Shown: piece after piece, positions 1 to 6,699 of the stretch | Numbering within the stretch: position 1 is the first letter of the stretch | Layout of the letters: every line of letters starts with the position of its first letter | DNA from: G039029935 sp039029935 | GTDB taxonomy: Bacteria > Chloroflexota > Anaerolineae > Caldilineales > Caldilineaceae | Assembly: GCA_039029935.1 (NCBI GenBank) | Contig: JBCCFC010000413.1 | Location: forward strand, 1-10,024 | Direction of reading: 5' to 3' | Length of the DNA: 10,024 nt | Translations under genes and position numbers: made by a program | Notes under the pieces: generated by a model | The model's input: the letters and a program-made list of their open reading frames with translations, nothing else | Database searches by the model: none | What the model was told of the DNA's origin: nothing

Positions 1-831
1 ACCACACAGATTGCAGCGATGGCACGTGAGGCAGGCGTGAAGTCGTTTGTCGGCTACAACTACCGTTGGGCACCGATGGTACAACATGCCAAAAAGCTGA
101 TTGACGAGGGCAAAATTGGCAAGCTGACCCATTATCGTGGACGCTTTTTCTCGATGTATGGCAGTAACCCATACAGCCTGCTCTCATGGCGTTTTGACAA
201 GGATATGGCGGGCACGGGTGTACTTGCTGACATCATGTCGCACACTGCAGACATGGCGCACATGCTTGTCGGTCCTATCAAGCGCGTCGTCAGCAACTGC
301 CATACGTTCATTAACGAACGACCACTGCCCATCCCTGGTGAGGGTACGCACTTCTCGTTGGGCAAGCCAGGCGACCCAACCGGACCAGTCACCAATGAGG
401 ATTATGTCGGTGCGTTGGTCCAGTTTGAAAATGGGGTACAGGGAACGTTTGAAACCTGTCGTGCCATCTTTGGACCCAAATGTGAAATGTCCTTTGAAGT
501 CAACGGAACCAAAGGCGCAATTAAGTGGAACTTTGAACGCATGAACGAGTTGGAACTCTATTTGCCCGGTGACGATGGGCTGCATGATGGCTATACCACG
601 CTCTTTGCCGGACCCAGATATCCATTCTTTGAGAATTTTAATCCAGGGGATGGCATCGGCATGGGCTATGAAGATCTGAAGGCGATTGAAGCCTATCACT
701 TCCTGCTCTCCATTGTCGAAGACAATCAGTATCCGCCCAGTTTTGAGGATGCCTTCAAGCTGGCCTGTGTGCAATCGGCAATGGTGCGCTCATGGGATAG
801 CGGTACATGGGAAGAAGTTTCATATGAATAA
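1..831 (+). CDS. Gfo/Idh/MocA-family NAD(P)-dependent oxidoreductase, 5'-truncated by window edge
   Basis: The reading frame is open from the first base, so this is the 3' part of a longer gene; an internal ATG at 19 is not the real start. The family oxidises or reduces sugars, inositols and related polyols with NAD(P) in the cytoplasm. The N-terminal Rossmann fold and the EKP catalytic lysine lie upstream and are not visible. What remains is the second alpha/beta domain. It begins with the family hallmark GYNYRWAP, then IGKLTHYRGRF, and has the D-x-x-x-H pair of the active site (Asp codon 229-231, His codon 241-243, in GVLADIMSHTADMA), corresponding to Asp172/His176 of Bacillus inositol dehydrogenase. 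The C-terminus is complete, ending in SWDSGTWEEVSYE. The last 8 nt overlap the next gene, so the two are probably co-translated. Substrate cannot be assigned. Confidence 0.9.
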   Translation, partial: TTQIAAMAREAGVKSFVGYNYRWAPMVQHAKKLIDEGKIGKLTHYRGRFFSMYGSNPYSLLSWRFDKDMAGTGVLADIMSHTADMAHMLVGPIKRVVSNCHTFINERPLPIPGEGTHFSLGKPGDPTGPVTNEDYVGALVQFENGVQGTFETCRAIFGPKCEMSFEVNGTKGAIKWNFERMNELELYLPGDDGLHDGYTTLFAGPRYPFFENFNPGDGIGMGYEDLKAIEAYHFLLSIVEDNQYPPSFEDAFKLACVQSAMVRSWDSGTWEEVSYE

Positions 832-2251
832 TCAAGTAACAACCTATCTGCAGGCGGCCAAGCAACGTCAACTGGATGAACTGATCGAGTGGCTCTCGAT
901 TCCGAGCATCAGCACACTCACGGACCATGCTGATGACATGGAAAAGGCGGCACAGTGGCTTGTCGATAATATGCAAGCGGCGGGTGTTGAAAATATTGAG
1001 ATGATTCGGGTGGAGAGTGAGCCAAAAGAGGACGAGCCTGTGAAGGTAAATCCACCACTAATCTACGGTGATTGGCTCCATGCTGGTGACGATAAGCCGA
1101 CCGTCCTGATTTATGGTCACTACGATGTACAGCCCGTCGATCCACTGGACCTGTGGGAGACACCGCCCTTTGAGCCGAGTGTGCGTCCCAGTCCCAAAGC
1201 GGGCGAGGATGGCGACAATCTCTATGCACGTGGCTCATCAGATGACAAGGGGCAGACTTTTATCCATGTCAAGGCGGTCGAGGCCCTGCTGAGTACAACG
1301 GGTTCGTTGCCTGTCAATGTCAAGTTTCTAATTGAGGGGCAGGAAGAATCTGGTGGTGCAGCCATCAAAAAATATCTGCCAGCCAATTTGGACAAGTTGG
1401 CGGCAGATGTCTGTCTCATCTCAGATACAGGGATGCTCACAGCCACACAGCCACTGCTCGTCTATGGGCTGCGCGGCATGTGTACCTTCGAGATCACGGT
1501 GACAGGACCAACGACGGACCTGCACAGCGGCATGTATGGCGGTGCAATCCACAACGCCAACCAAGCACTCTGCGAGTTGCTGGCCGCGCTGCATGACAAG
1601 GATGGGCATATCACCGTGCCGGGATTCTATGACAATGTACGTGTACTCGACGACGAGGAACGCGCTTCATTGGCAAAGGTCCCCTATCGCGAGGCAGAGC
1701 TACTGAACGAGAGTGGCGCACCTGCCGCCTATGGCGAACCAGACTTCACAGTGGTAGAGCGTATCGGCGCACGTCCTACGCTGGAGATCAACGGCATGTG
1801 GGGCGGCTTTATCGAGAAAGGCTTCAAGACCGTCATTCCCAGCGTCGCCCATGCCAAGGTCAGTTGTCGGATTGTGCCCAACCAAGAGCCCAAGCGCATT
1901 GTTGACTTGGTTGAGTCCTACCTGCAAGCACTTGCACCAGAGACAGTCACGGTCTCGGTCAAAGCGAGTCCAGGGTCGCCAGCCTTCCTGTCACCCATCA
2001 GTCTACCAGAACTGCAAGCCGCAGGTCGAGCCTTTGAGCGTGTCTTTGGCGTTGAGCCAATCTTCAATGTCGAGGGGGGCAGCATTCCAGTTGTGGTGGA
2101 TATGCAGACACATCTCAAAGCACCAGTGGTGTTGATGGGGTTTGGCTTGCCGGATGACAATCTTCATGCACCAAATGAGAAGTTTTATCTGCCTAATTTT
2201 TATAAGGGCATTGAGACGGTGATTGCGTTTATGGGTGAGCTTGTGGATTAG
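824..2251 (+). CDS. M20-family zinc metallopeptidase (dipeptidase / carnosinase-like)
   Basis: Predicted cytosolic di-zinc exopeptidase of 475 aa that would cleave dipeptides or short peptides. All M20 signature residues are visible: H99 and D101 in YGHYDVQP; the bridging D140 in RGSSDDKG; catalytic E174 and ligand E175 in EGQEESGG; D201 in ISDTG; and H448 in NLHAPNE. H234 in TDLHSG marks the dimerisation (lid) domain, which contributes to the neighbouring active site. Length and ligand spacing match the CNDP2/DUG1-type dipeptidases. I chose the ATG at 824, not the in-frame ATG at 686. The segment 686-823 lies inside the oxidoreductase gene and encodes non-homologous sequence, while the ATG at 824 has a purine-rich GGGAAGAAG six nt upstream and begins the conserved helix. 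The 8-nt overlap with the oxidoreductase suggests an operon, perhaps scavenging or catabolism, but no shared pathway is evident. Confidence 0.93.
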   Translation: MNNQVTTYLQAAKQRQLDELIEWLSIPSISTLTDHADDMEKAAQWLVDNMQAAGVENIEMIRVESEPKEDEPVKVNPPLIYGDWLHAGDDKPTVLIYGHYDVQPVDPLDLWETPPFEPSVRPSPKAGEDGDNLYARGSSDDKGQTFIHVKAVEALLSTTGSLPVNVKFLIEGQEESGGAAIKKYLPANLDKLAADVCLISDTGMLTATQPLLVYGLRGMCTFEITVTGPTTDLHSGMYGGAIHNANQALCELLAALHDKDGHITVPGFYDNVRVLDDEERASLAKVPYREAELLNESGAPAAYGEPDFTVVERIGARPTLEINGMWGGFIEKGFKTVIPSVAHAKVSCRIVPNQEPKRIVDLVESYLQALAPETVTVSVKASPGSPAFLSPISLPELQAAGRAFERVFGVEPIFNVEGGSIPVVVDMQTHLKAPVVLMGFGLPDDNLHAPNEKFYLPNFYKGIETVIAFMGELVD

Positions 2252-2262
2252 AATGTGAGCGG

Positions 2263-2305
2263 CGATGCACGGATAAAATTTGAATGTTGTTTTATCCGTG
2301 CATCG
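2263..2305 (+). terminator. 16-bp hairpin after the dipeptidase gene
   Basis: CGATGCACGGATAAAA at 2263-2278 pairs perfectly with 2290-2305 around an 11-nt loop, starting 12 nt after the dipeptidase stop codon. The T-run on the right (TTTGT) is short, so it is a weak intrinsic terminator or mRNA 3'-end stabiliser. It sits between convergent genes and could serve both strands, being about 33 nt beyond the lipoprotein stop on the minus strand. Confidence 0.6.
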
Positions 2306-2338
2306 TTTGTGGATAAACTAATATTGATGTAAAGAGAT

Positions 2339-2881
2339 TTATTCCCACTCTACTGGACTAATTTCCACCTCTAATGGTTTACCCAGATTCTCTTCATGCA
2401 TGATTTCCAGTTCAAAATCAAGTCCCCATGTGAGTGTTGTATCGGATTCCGCAAAGGTTGATTGTAATTCGTTCAGCTCATCAACAACCTCAAATAGATA
2501 GCGGCCTGGCTTGTCGGGTGCGTATGAATTGAAGTAACCTAAGAGGCGACGTTCTGTAACAATGTTTTCTTTGTTAATAGCCGTAGCAGTTAAATAGAGA
2601 CCAATCGAAAATCCAATATTATCGCGATTATCTATTTGTGTGACTGGTACAACCAATGTCGTTGGCGAAATGGCAACCAAGTCCATATCGATATTCATTT
2701 GTTGTTTTAATTGCGTGTTATTTAACACCATCGGTTGTACCTCATGTTGTATTGTGTTGACCGTATCTATTGAGGGAGTTTGATTCGCGTTGTTTTCCAA
2801 GTCTTCTATTATACATCCGGCTAAAATCCAACAACAGATACCACTCAAAACAATATATATTTGAATTTTTTTGATTAACAA
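2339..2881 (-). CDS. Lipoprotein, stand-alone homologue of the neighbouring tyrosinase C-terminal domain
   Basis: Predicted secreted lipoprotein of 180 aa. The N-terminus MLIKKIQ, a hydrophobic stretch (8-21) and lipobox L20-A-G-C23 indicate signal peptidase II processing and a membrane-anchored extracytoplasmic location. After a polar linker (24-48), residues about 49-180 look like a beta-rich domain that I can align by eye with residues about 320-456 of the copper oxidase upstream. GRYLFEVVDELNEL (126-139) matches GDYVFDITDEIREL (401-414) at 7 of 14 positions; LLGYF matches FVGTL; IMHEEN matches LHHEDEN; the ends ISPVEW and INSLKVEF are alike. It lacks any copper-ligand motif, so it is not an enzyme of that class. 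The start is TTG at 2881, supported by AGGGA seven nt upstream. No other reading frame there encodes a signal peptide. AT-rich like the oxidase gene. A partner, copper-chaperone or shielding role is inference. Confidence 0.8.
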   Translation of the reverse strand: MLIKKIQIYIVLSGICCWILAGCIIEDLENNANQTPSIDTVNTIQHEVQPMVLNNTQLKQQMNIDMDLVAISPTTLVVPVTQIDNRDNIGFSIGLYLTATAINKENIVTERRLLGYFNSYAPDKPGRYLFEVVDELNELQSTFAESDTTLTWGLDFELEIMHEENLGKPLEVEISPVEWE

Positions 2882-3006
2882 CTATACATCCCTGTTCTAT
2901 TGAGAAGGCTAAGCCACAGAAATACTTGCCCAAAAATGCCTATTCAGTGAACACACCCTCATGCCGTTTAAACAGTATATAGTATATTCATTGAATAGAT
3001 ATGTTG

Positions 3007-3118
3007 TGCTAATTGCCCTTTCAAAGATCATAAAATCGTAGTCCTTTCAGGATGGTTAACATACCCACCGCCCTAAAAGGACAGTCTACGATTCATACTT
3101 CTTGATAAGGCAATTGAT
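3007..3118. repeat. Long imperfect inverted repeat (REP/MITE-like)
   Basis: Two arms of roughly 50 nt pair imperfectly. The matching blocks, in nested order, are AATTGCC (3011-3017) with GGCAATT (3109-3115), AATCGTAG (3034-3041) with CTACGATT (3086-3093), and TCCTTT (3042-3047) with AAAGGA (3076-3081). Several bulges separate them. The pattern of nested complementary blocks is that of a decayed miniature inverted-repeat element or a structured RNA. No terminal duplication or transposase is visible. Confidence 0.5.
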
Positions 3119-3145
3119 ACTATTCTGTGGAATAGCTCTATCAAT
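3113..3145. repeat. Small bulged hairpin
   Basis: ATTGATA plus CTATTC (3113-3125) pairs with GAATAG (3130-3135) and TATCAAT (3139-3145), with a TGTG loop and a CTC bulge, giving 13 base pairs. It shares a few bases with the end of the larger imperfect repeat, so the two folds compete. Confidence 0.45.
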
Positions 3146-3216
3146 CTACTAAAGTTCTCAATTACCGCTCACGAAACAGTAAAGATTTCAGATGACACTT
3201 GACCCATCAGTAGATT

Positions 3217-3288
3217 AGGAATGGCGATTATTTAACGTACCCATTTGTAGGGGCGACCACAAGGGTACGTTAAATAATCGCCATTCCT
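3217..3288. repeat. Perfect 26-bp inverted repeat just after the tyrosinase gene
   Basis: The 26 nt at 3217-3242 (AGGAATGGCGATTATTTAAC...) are exactly complementary to 3263-3288, with a 20-nt loop. The loop includes GTAGGGGCGACCACAAG, a motif I recall from dispersed palindromic repeats. It begins 21 nt beyond the oxidase stop on the minus strand. There is no T-run on either side, so it is not a classical intrinsic terminator. It more likely is a REP/MITE-type element that may also stabilise or end the oxidase transcript. Confidence 0.7.
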
Positions 3289-3309
3289 TAGTATATCTTT
3301 AACTGGTGG

Positions 3310-4689
3310 TTATGTTGGTTCGTGAAATTCCACTTTCAAAGAATTTATCGTCACTGTTTGGTTTTGAGCATTTTCATCCTCGTGATGAAGTCGTGCAGTA
3401 AACTGAATATCGATATCAACAAGATCGAGGGGTGGATTTTGTGCATACAATTCACGAATTTCATCGGTGATATCAAAGACATAATCTCCGGCGTGCTCCA
3501 TGTGATTCGGGTCCATGAAGAATGACAATGTACCGACAAAATGAGGTTCATCCAAGGCTATCTCTCTGATTTCATTTTCATGGTTGAGAGCTACCTCAAT
3601 ATACACGTTATTGCCAATTGGATTATTTACACCAACAAGTGTCAATTCTACGAGATGGTTCTGATTTTCTATATCTGTGAGAACAGACTTGAGTTCATTA
3701 GTATCCAATTCAATTCGCTTGATAACTGGCTGATTAACAGCTAATTCAACAGGTTCTATACTTTCTACTTGTTTATAAGTATTATAGACAATTTCTACAG
3801 GTTGGATTTCTAGGTCTGACGACGTATACGGCTGCCCATTAACCTTTGCGTCGTATCTGTACTGAGGTCGGATATTGTTCAGAATATCACCCACTGTAAG
3901 ACGAGGAATAAGATTTCCATATCTATCAACAAACTGATTGTCAAAGTGATGATTAAGCCATCTAGGATCAGATGTATTTGTGTGTCCTCGGGAAAGCCAA
4001 TCGCTCCAACAATTTTCAACCATATTATGATGCATCCAAAAAATTGGATCTTGTGCGGCGAGAGGAATTCGCCCCATATGACCACCAATATACGAATGAA
4101 CTCCATTATGAGGCCCACTTTCTAAACGATTGGAGAAAGTCGTAAATCTCGGACTAGTTAGAATGGGATAAACAACATCTGGACCAGTTATTCTTTTAGG
4201 GATGTTGTTTGTACGAAAGCGAGTGTCATCATTTAAAGTACCATGTAAAAAAGGCTCTGGGAATTTTGGACGGAGAGTCCAATTCCAATAGGGCAGTGCA
4301 AAAGATTCGTTGCCTGTTAATTCCCGACAAATATCTTCAAGGAAATATACATAAGCAGAATGCCAAGGCAGAAAGTACCAATTGCCATGTGGACAATAGT
4401 CTTTATGAATATTTGCTTGGTTTAACCAGTTGCGTCGATCCCTACTCGGTAAACTCTTCATACGTTTTACTGCCTCACGATAGGTTTCTAAGTCGTTGTT
4501 TGGTGATGCAAGACTACGACGAACATGTACCTCACCCTGTCGCGCAGAAATCGCTTGGACTTCCGACTCTATTTCGGAAGCAGGCTGTCGTCCTGCGGGC
4601 ATAGGAAGAACACAACTTGCAAGGGCAACGGCTGACGCGCCACCGCCGACGACTTGTAAAAAGGAACGACGTGAAAGTGTCTTAGGCAT
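3310..4689 (-). CDS. Tat-exported lipoprotein tyrosinase / polyphenol (catechol) oxidase, type-3 copper
   Basis: Predicted dicopper enzyme of 459 aa that oxidises phenols or catechols to o-quinones outside the cytoplasm. The N-terminus carries a twin-arginine motif S6-R-R-S-F-L11, a hydrophobic region and lipobox L23-A-S-C26, i.e. a folded, metal-loaded lipoprotein. CuA ligands: H95 (IHKDYC), H101 and H110 (PHGNWYFLPWH); C99 is placed as the Cys that forms the Cys-His thioether in plant and fungal enzymes. CuB ligands: H194 and H198 (HNGVH) and the H220-H221 pair in DPIFWMHHNMVE. Residues 241-280 (DPRWLN...YRY) resemble the PPO1_DWL linker, and about 316-456 resemble the PPO1_KFDV beta domain, so the order is that of plant polyphenol oxidases. 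The CuA loop between C99 and H101 is very short. The start has AAGGAG 8 nt upstream. AT-rich gene, likely acquired. Natural substrate unknown. Confidence 0.93.
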   Translation of the reverse strand: MPKTLSRRSFLQVVGGGASAVALASCVLPMPAGRQPASEIESEVQAISARQGEVHVRRSLASPNNDLETYREAVKRMKSLPSRDRRNWLNQANIHKDYCPHGNWYFLPWHSAYVYFLEDICRELTGNESFALPYWNWTLRPKFPEPFLHGTLNDDTRFRTNNIPKRITGPDVVYPILTSPRFTTFSNRLESGPHNGVHSYIGGHMGRIPLAAQDPIFWMHHNMVENCWSDWLSRGHTNTSDPRWLNHHFDNQFVDRYGNLIPRLTVGDILNNIRPQYRYDAKVNGQPYTSSDLEIQPVEIVYNTYKQVESIEPVELAVNQPVIKRIELDTNELKSVLTDIENQNHLVELTLVGVNNPIGNNVYIEVALNHENEIREIALDEPHFVGTLSFFMDPNHMEHAGDYVFDITDEIRELYAQNPPLDLVDIDIQFTARLHHEDENAQNQTVTINSLKVEFHEPT

Positions 4690-4697
4690 AAAATTTT

Positions 4698-4703
4698 CTC
4701 CTT
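4698..4703 (-). promoter_or_regulatory. Ribosome binding site of the tyrosinase gene
   Basis: AAGGAG on the minus strand, 8 nt before the ATG at 4689. This is a canonical Shine-Dalgarno site that fixes the start and hence the complete Tat signal. Confidence 0.8.
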
Positions 4704-4719
4704 ATAAGCCTGTAAATGC

Positions 4720-4748
4720 ATTATAATACATTTTGTATAATCTGTTAG
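4720..4748 (-). promoter_or_regulatory. Sigma-70-type promoter of the tyrosinase gene
   Basis: On the minus strand a perfect TATAAT (4725-4720) is preceded by CTAACA (4748-4743, 4 of 6 matches to TTGACA) with a 17-nt spacer. Predicted transcription starts near 4713, giving a leader of about 23 nt that contains the AAGGAG site. No operator or copper-box palindrome stands out. Confidence 0.6.
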
Positions 4749-5151
4749 GGGCTATTAGACTGAAAAATTGAATAAGTATGCTAGCACCTCAGATAAAAAG
4801 ATTACTCACAAAAGAATTTGTTAAACTATTTTGATATGTAATGCTATTATTTTACCACCCGCATATCATCCCTGTCTGTCGAACAAAGTATGATAATCAT
4901 GTAGAATAAACTATGATGCGTTTGTCGTTGTTTGTTCTACACGTTCCATACCATTATCGAGGAGAGGCGTTTCTCTTTGTGAAGAGCAAACAAGCAAAAT
5001 CTGTTGTTGTGGTGCAAATGCCTCAATGTTATACTCAAGCTGTTGTTCAGTCGCAAGTCATTAATGGATGCTATCATATTTATTTTTTTACACTACAAGA
5101 GATGTGGTCTGTTTGGAAGAAATATACATTAAAATTATAATAATCTTCCTG
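4749..5151. other. AT-rich divergent intergenic region
   Basis: This lies between the divergent oxidase and ATPase genes. The left part (4749-4900) shows nothing I can name. A possible plus-strand promoter at 4879-4907 and a doubtful 75-aa gene at 4913-5140 occupy the rest. No RNA gene or strong hairpin was seen. Confidence 0.4.
4913..5140 (+). CDS. Short hypothetical protein, doubtful
   Basis: A 75-codon frame starting with two ATGs. I do not recognise the product. It has alternating hydrophobic stretches (RLSLFVLHV, KSVVVVQMP, CYHIYFFTL) and ends KKYTLKL, reading like a small soluble beta-containing protein and not a membrane protein. There is no signal peptide and no Shine-Dalgarno; a TAGAAT hexamer (4902-4907) with a poor -35 lies 5 nt before the ATG, which would make the message leaderless, as suggested for the ATPase gene that follows. 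AT-rich composition fits the surrounding island. It could equally be a remnant of a longer gene or a chance open frame. The end overlaps the putative ATPase -35. Confidence 0.35.
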   Translation: MMRLSLFVLHVPYHYRGEAFLFVKSKQAKSVVVVQMPQCYTQAVVQSQVINGCYHIYFFTLQEMWSVWKKYTLKL

Positions 5152-5157
5152 TATACT
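5129..5157 (+). promoter_or_regulatory. Putative promoter of the ATPase-nuclease operon, implying a leaderless mRNA
   Basis: TTAAAA (5129-5134, 4 of 6 to TTGACA), a 17-nt spacer and TATACT (5152-5157). Only 8 nt separate the -10 from the ATG at 5166, and there is no Shine-Dalgarno upstream of that ATG, so transcription would start at or next to the A of the start codon. Confidence 0.45.
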
Positions 5158-5165
5158 ATTTCTCT

Positions 5166-6665
5166 ATGAACACATTTGTCGGTCGAACAAGGGAAATGCA
5201 AACGCTCAACCAACTTTGGCAACGCCAAGATGCAACCATGTTGATTGTCTATGGGCGTCGTCGTGTGGGCAAAACAAGTTTGTTGACCCATTGGCTAAAA
5301 ACGCACGACATTCCCAACGTGCTCTATTGGGTAGCGCAACCCTCCGCCGCGATGGACCAACTCCGTCAGTTTTCACAGGCATTGTATCAGTTTGAGAACC
5401 CGACAGGTGTGTTGCCAGAGACATTTACCTATCAATCATGGGAACAAGCGTTGACACAAGTGGCGCGCTTGGCAGAGAAAGACCGTTTCACGCTGGTTCT
5501 TGATGAATTCACCTATTTGCTGGCGCGTACACCCGAGCTGGCAGGGTTGTTTCAAAATACCTGGGATCATCTGCTCAAACAGCGCAATTTGTTTTTGATC
5601 ATTTGTGGTTCGCACTTGGGCATGATGCAACGACATGTCCTTGCCTATCAAGCACCATTGTATGGTCGTGCGGCTGCCCAATTGCACGTGCAACCACTAC
5701 CCTTTGGGGTGACAAAAACCTATTTTGACACAGAGACTCATGTGCCATATGATGCCGCAGAGCGCGTCGCTCTCTATGCCATGTTCGGCGGAATCCCTGC
5801 CTATTGGGAACGGGTTGACCCATCCTTGTCCATCACTGACAATATTCGTCAGCAACTGCTGACGCCTAACAATTTGATGCAAGCAGAGCCTCGCCTACTG
5901 CTACAGGATTTTGTACGCGAACCCGATAATTATATTGCTATCTTTCGTGCGATTGCCAATGGCTACCGTACACAAAAAGAGATGAAGACCTTTACTGGGT
6001 TGGCCCAAGGTCATATATCCAGCTATGTGACCGTACTGGAATCAGCAGGATTTATTACGAGACGAACACCAATTACAGCTGGGCCGCGCTCACGTCAAAG
6101 CCGTTATCACATTACAGACCCCTACTTGCGTTTTTACTATCGCTTTCTAGCCTCTCGCCAAGCACAATTGGCACTTGGTGTTCAAGAATCCGCATTGGCT
6201 GACATTCTTGAACATCTCATCTCGTTCATTGGGATGCATACATGGGAAGAGATTTGTCGTGAGTGGGTATTACGGGCTGGTGCGATGGGAACACTTCGCT
6301 ATCTGGCAGACCAAGTGGGTAGCTATTGGGATAAGCAGACCCAAGTGGATGTGGTTGGACTCAATCAGATGGAGAAGACGCTGATTTTGGGTGAATGCAA
6401 ATGGTCTCCCAAACAGATGACAGAAAATATCATCGAAACGTTGATTCGCAAAACGGATGCTGTTGTCCCCAAAAAAGGTAACTGGCGTGTTCTTTATGTG
6501 GGGATGGCGCGAGGTGGCTGGACACCAGAGGCGCAACAGATTGCAAGCAACATCAAACAACAAGCAACAACTCTGACAACTGGTAAAAATTGGCAGGCAG
6601 TTGATATAGTCTTGGTCGATTTAGACCAAATTGATAACGATCTTTCACAATGGAGTACACATTGA
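5166..6665 (+). CDS. Archaeal-type AAA ATPase with C-terminal DUF234 (PD-(D/E)XK-like) domain
   Basis: Cytoplasmic P-loop ATPase of 499 aa. Walker A is GRRRVGKTS (30-38), with K36 and T37 contacting ATP; Walker B is LVLDEF (110-115), with D113-E114; IICGSHLG (145-152) is the sensor-like strand; R168 in YGRAA is a candidate arginine finger. Residues about 256-320 form a winged-helix-like segment (KEMKTFTGLAQGHISSYVTV, then YHITDPYLRFYYRF). The C-terminal domain (about 350-490) has W360-E361-E362, D395 in QVDVVG and E410-C-K412 in LGECKW, the D...ExK pattern of PD-(D/E)XK nucleases and typical of DUF234. Length is typical for this family. Its precise function is unknown; the architecture suggests ATP-controlled DNA binding or cleavage. 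The next gene, a second predicted nuclease, follows after 18 nt and is probably co-transcribed. Confidence 0.9.
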   Translation: MNTFVGRTREMQTLNQLWQRQDATMLIVYGRRRVGKTSLLTHWLKTHDIPNVLYWVAQPSAAMDQLRQFSQALYQFENPTGVLPETFTYQSWEQALTQVARLAEKDRFTLVLDEFTYLLARTPELAGLFQNTWDHLLKQRNLFLIICGSHLGMMQRHVLAYQAPLYGRAAAQLHVQPLPFGVTKTYFDTETHVPYDAAERVALYAMFGGIPAYWERVDPSLSITDNIRQQLLTPNNLMQAEPRLLLQDFVREPDNYIAIFRAIANGYRTQKEMKTFTGLAQGHISSYVTVLESAGFITRRTPITAGPRSRQSRYHITDPYLRFYYRFLASRQAQLALGVQESALADILEHLISFIGMHTWEEICREWVLRAGAMGTLRYLADQVGSYWDKQTQVDVVGLNQMEKTLILGECKWSPKQMTENIIETLIRKTDAVVPKKGNWRVLYVGMARGGWTPEAQQIASNIKQQATTLTTGKNWQAVDIVLVDLDQIDNDLSQWSTH

Positions 6666-6699
6666 GGAGTACACACTGAAACAATGAACTACACACTGA
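6652..6699 (+). repeat. 14-nt short repeats across the ATPase/nuclease junction
   Basis: GGAGTACACATTGA (6652-6665) is followed directly by GGAGTACACACTGA (6666-6679), and a third relative, GAACTACACACTGA, lies at 6686-6699. The first copy encodes the last codons and stop of the ATPase, the second forms the spacer with GAGGAG, and the third overlaps the start of the next gene. Looks like local tandem duplication. Confidence 0.7.

Larger units (their letters stand above)
2882..3309. other. 428-nt non-coding, hairpin-rich spacer between lipoprotein and tyrosinase genes
   Basis: No plausible gene is seen on either strand. The spacer holds three inverted repeats, listed separately (3007-3118, 3113-3145, 3217-3288), plus a short AATCTACT/AGTAGATT pair at 3143-3150 and 3209-3216. 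On the minus strand two TATACT hexamers (2974-2979, 2981-2986) could be -10 elements for the lipoprotein gene, but neither has a convincing -35, so that promoter is uncertain. Confidence 0.6.

Noticed and set aside
184..774. 196-codon minus-strand open frame
   Set aside because: It lies wholly within the well-supported oxidoreductase coding region and its translation shows no family features; a shadow frame.
686..823. N-terminal extension of the dipeptidase from the ATG at 686
   Set aside because: The extension is the out-of-frame reading of the oxidoreductase C-terminus; the ATG at 824 has a purine-rich site and gives the family's normal length.
2308..2316. Perfect DnaA-box 9-mer (TTATCCACA, minus strand); another at 9270-9278 on the plus strand
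   Set aside because: The two are isolated and about 7 kb apart, with no cluster, no AT-rich unwinding element pattern and no dnaA/dnaN neighbours; the second lies inside a putative coding frame. Not an origin.
2742..2933. 63-codon minus-strand frame with an ATG overlapping the lipoprotein start
   Set aside because: It is in another frame than the lipobox-bearing protein and has no ribosome site or recognisable signal; the TTG start with AGGGA explains the region better.
3217..3288. Reading the 26-bp hairpin as a standard rho-independent terminator or CRISPR unit
   Set aside because: There is no T-run on either strand and no second copy of the repeat in the window.
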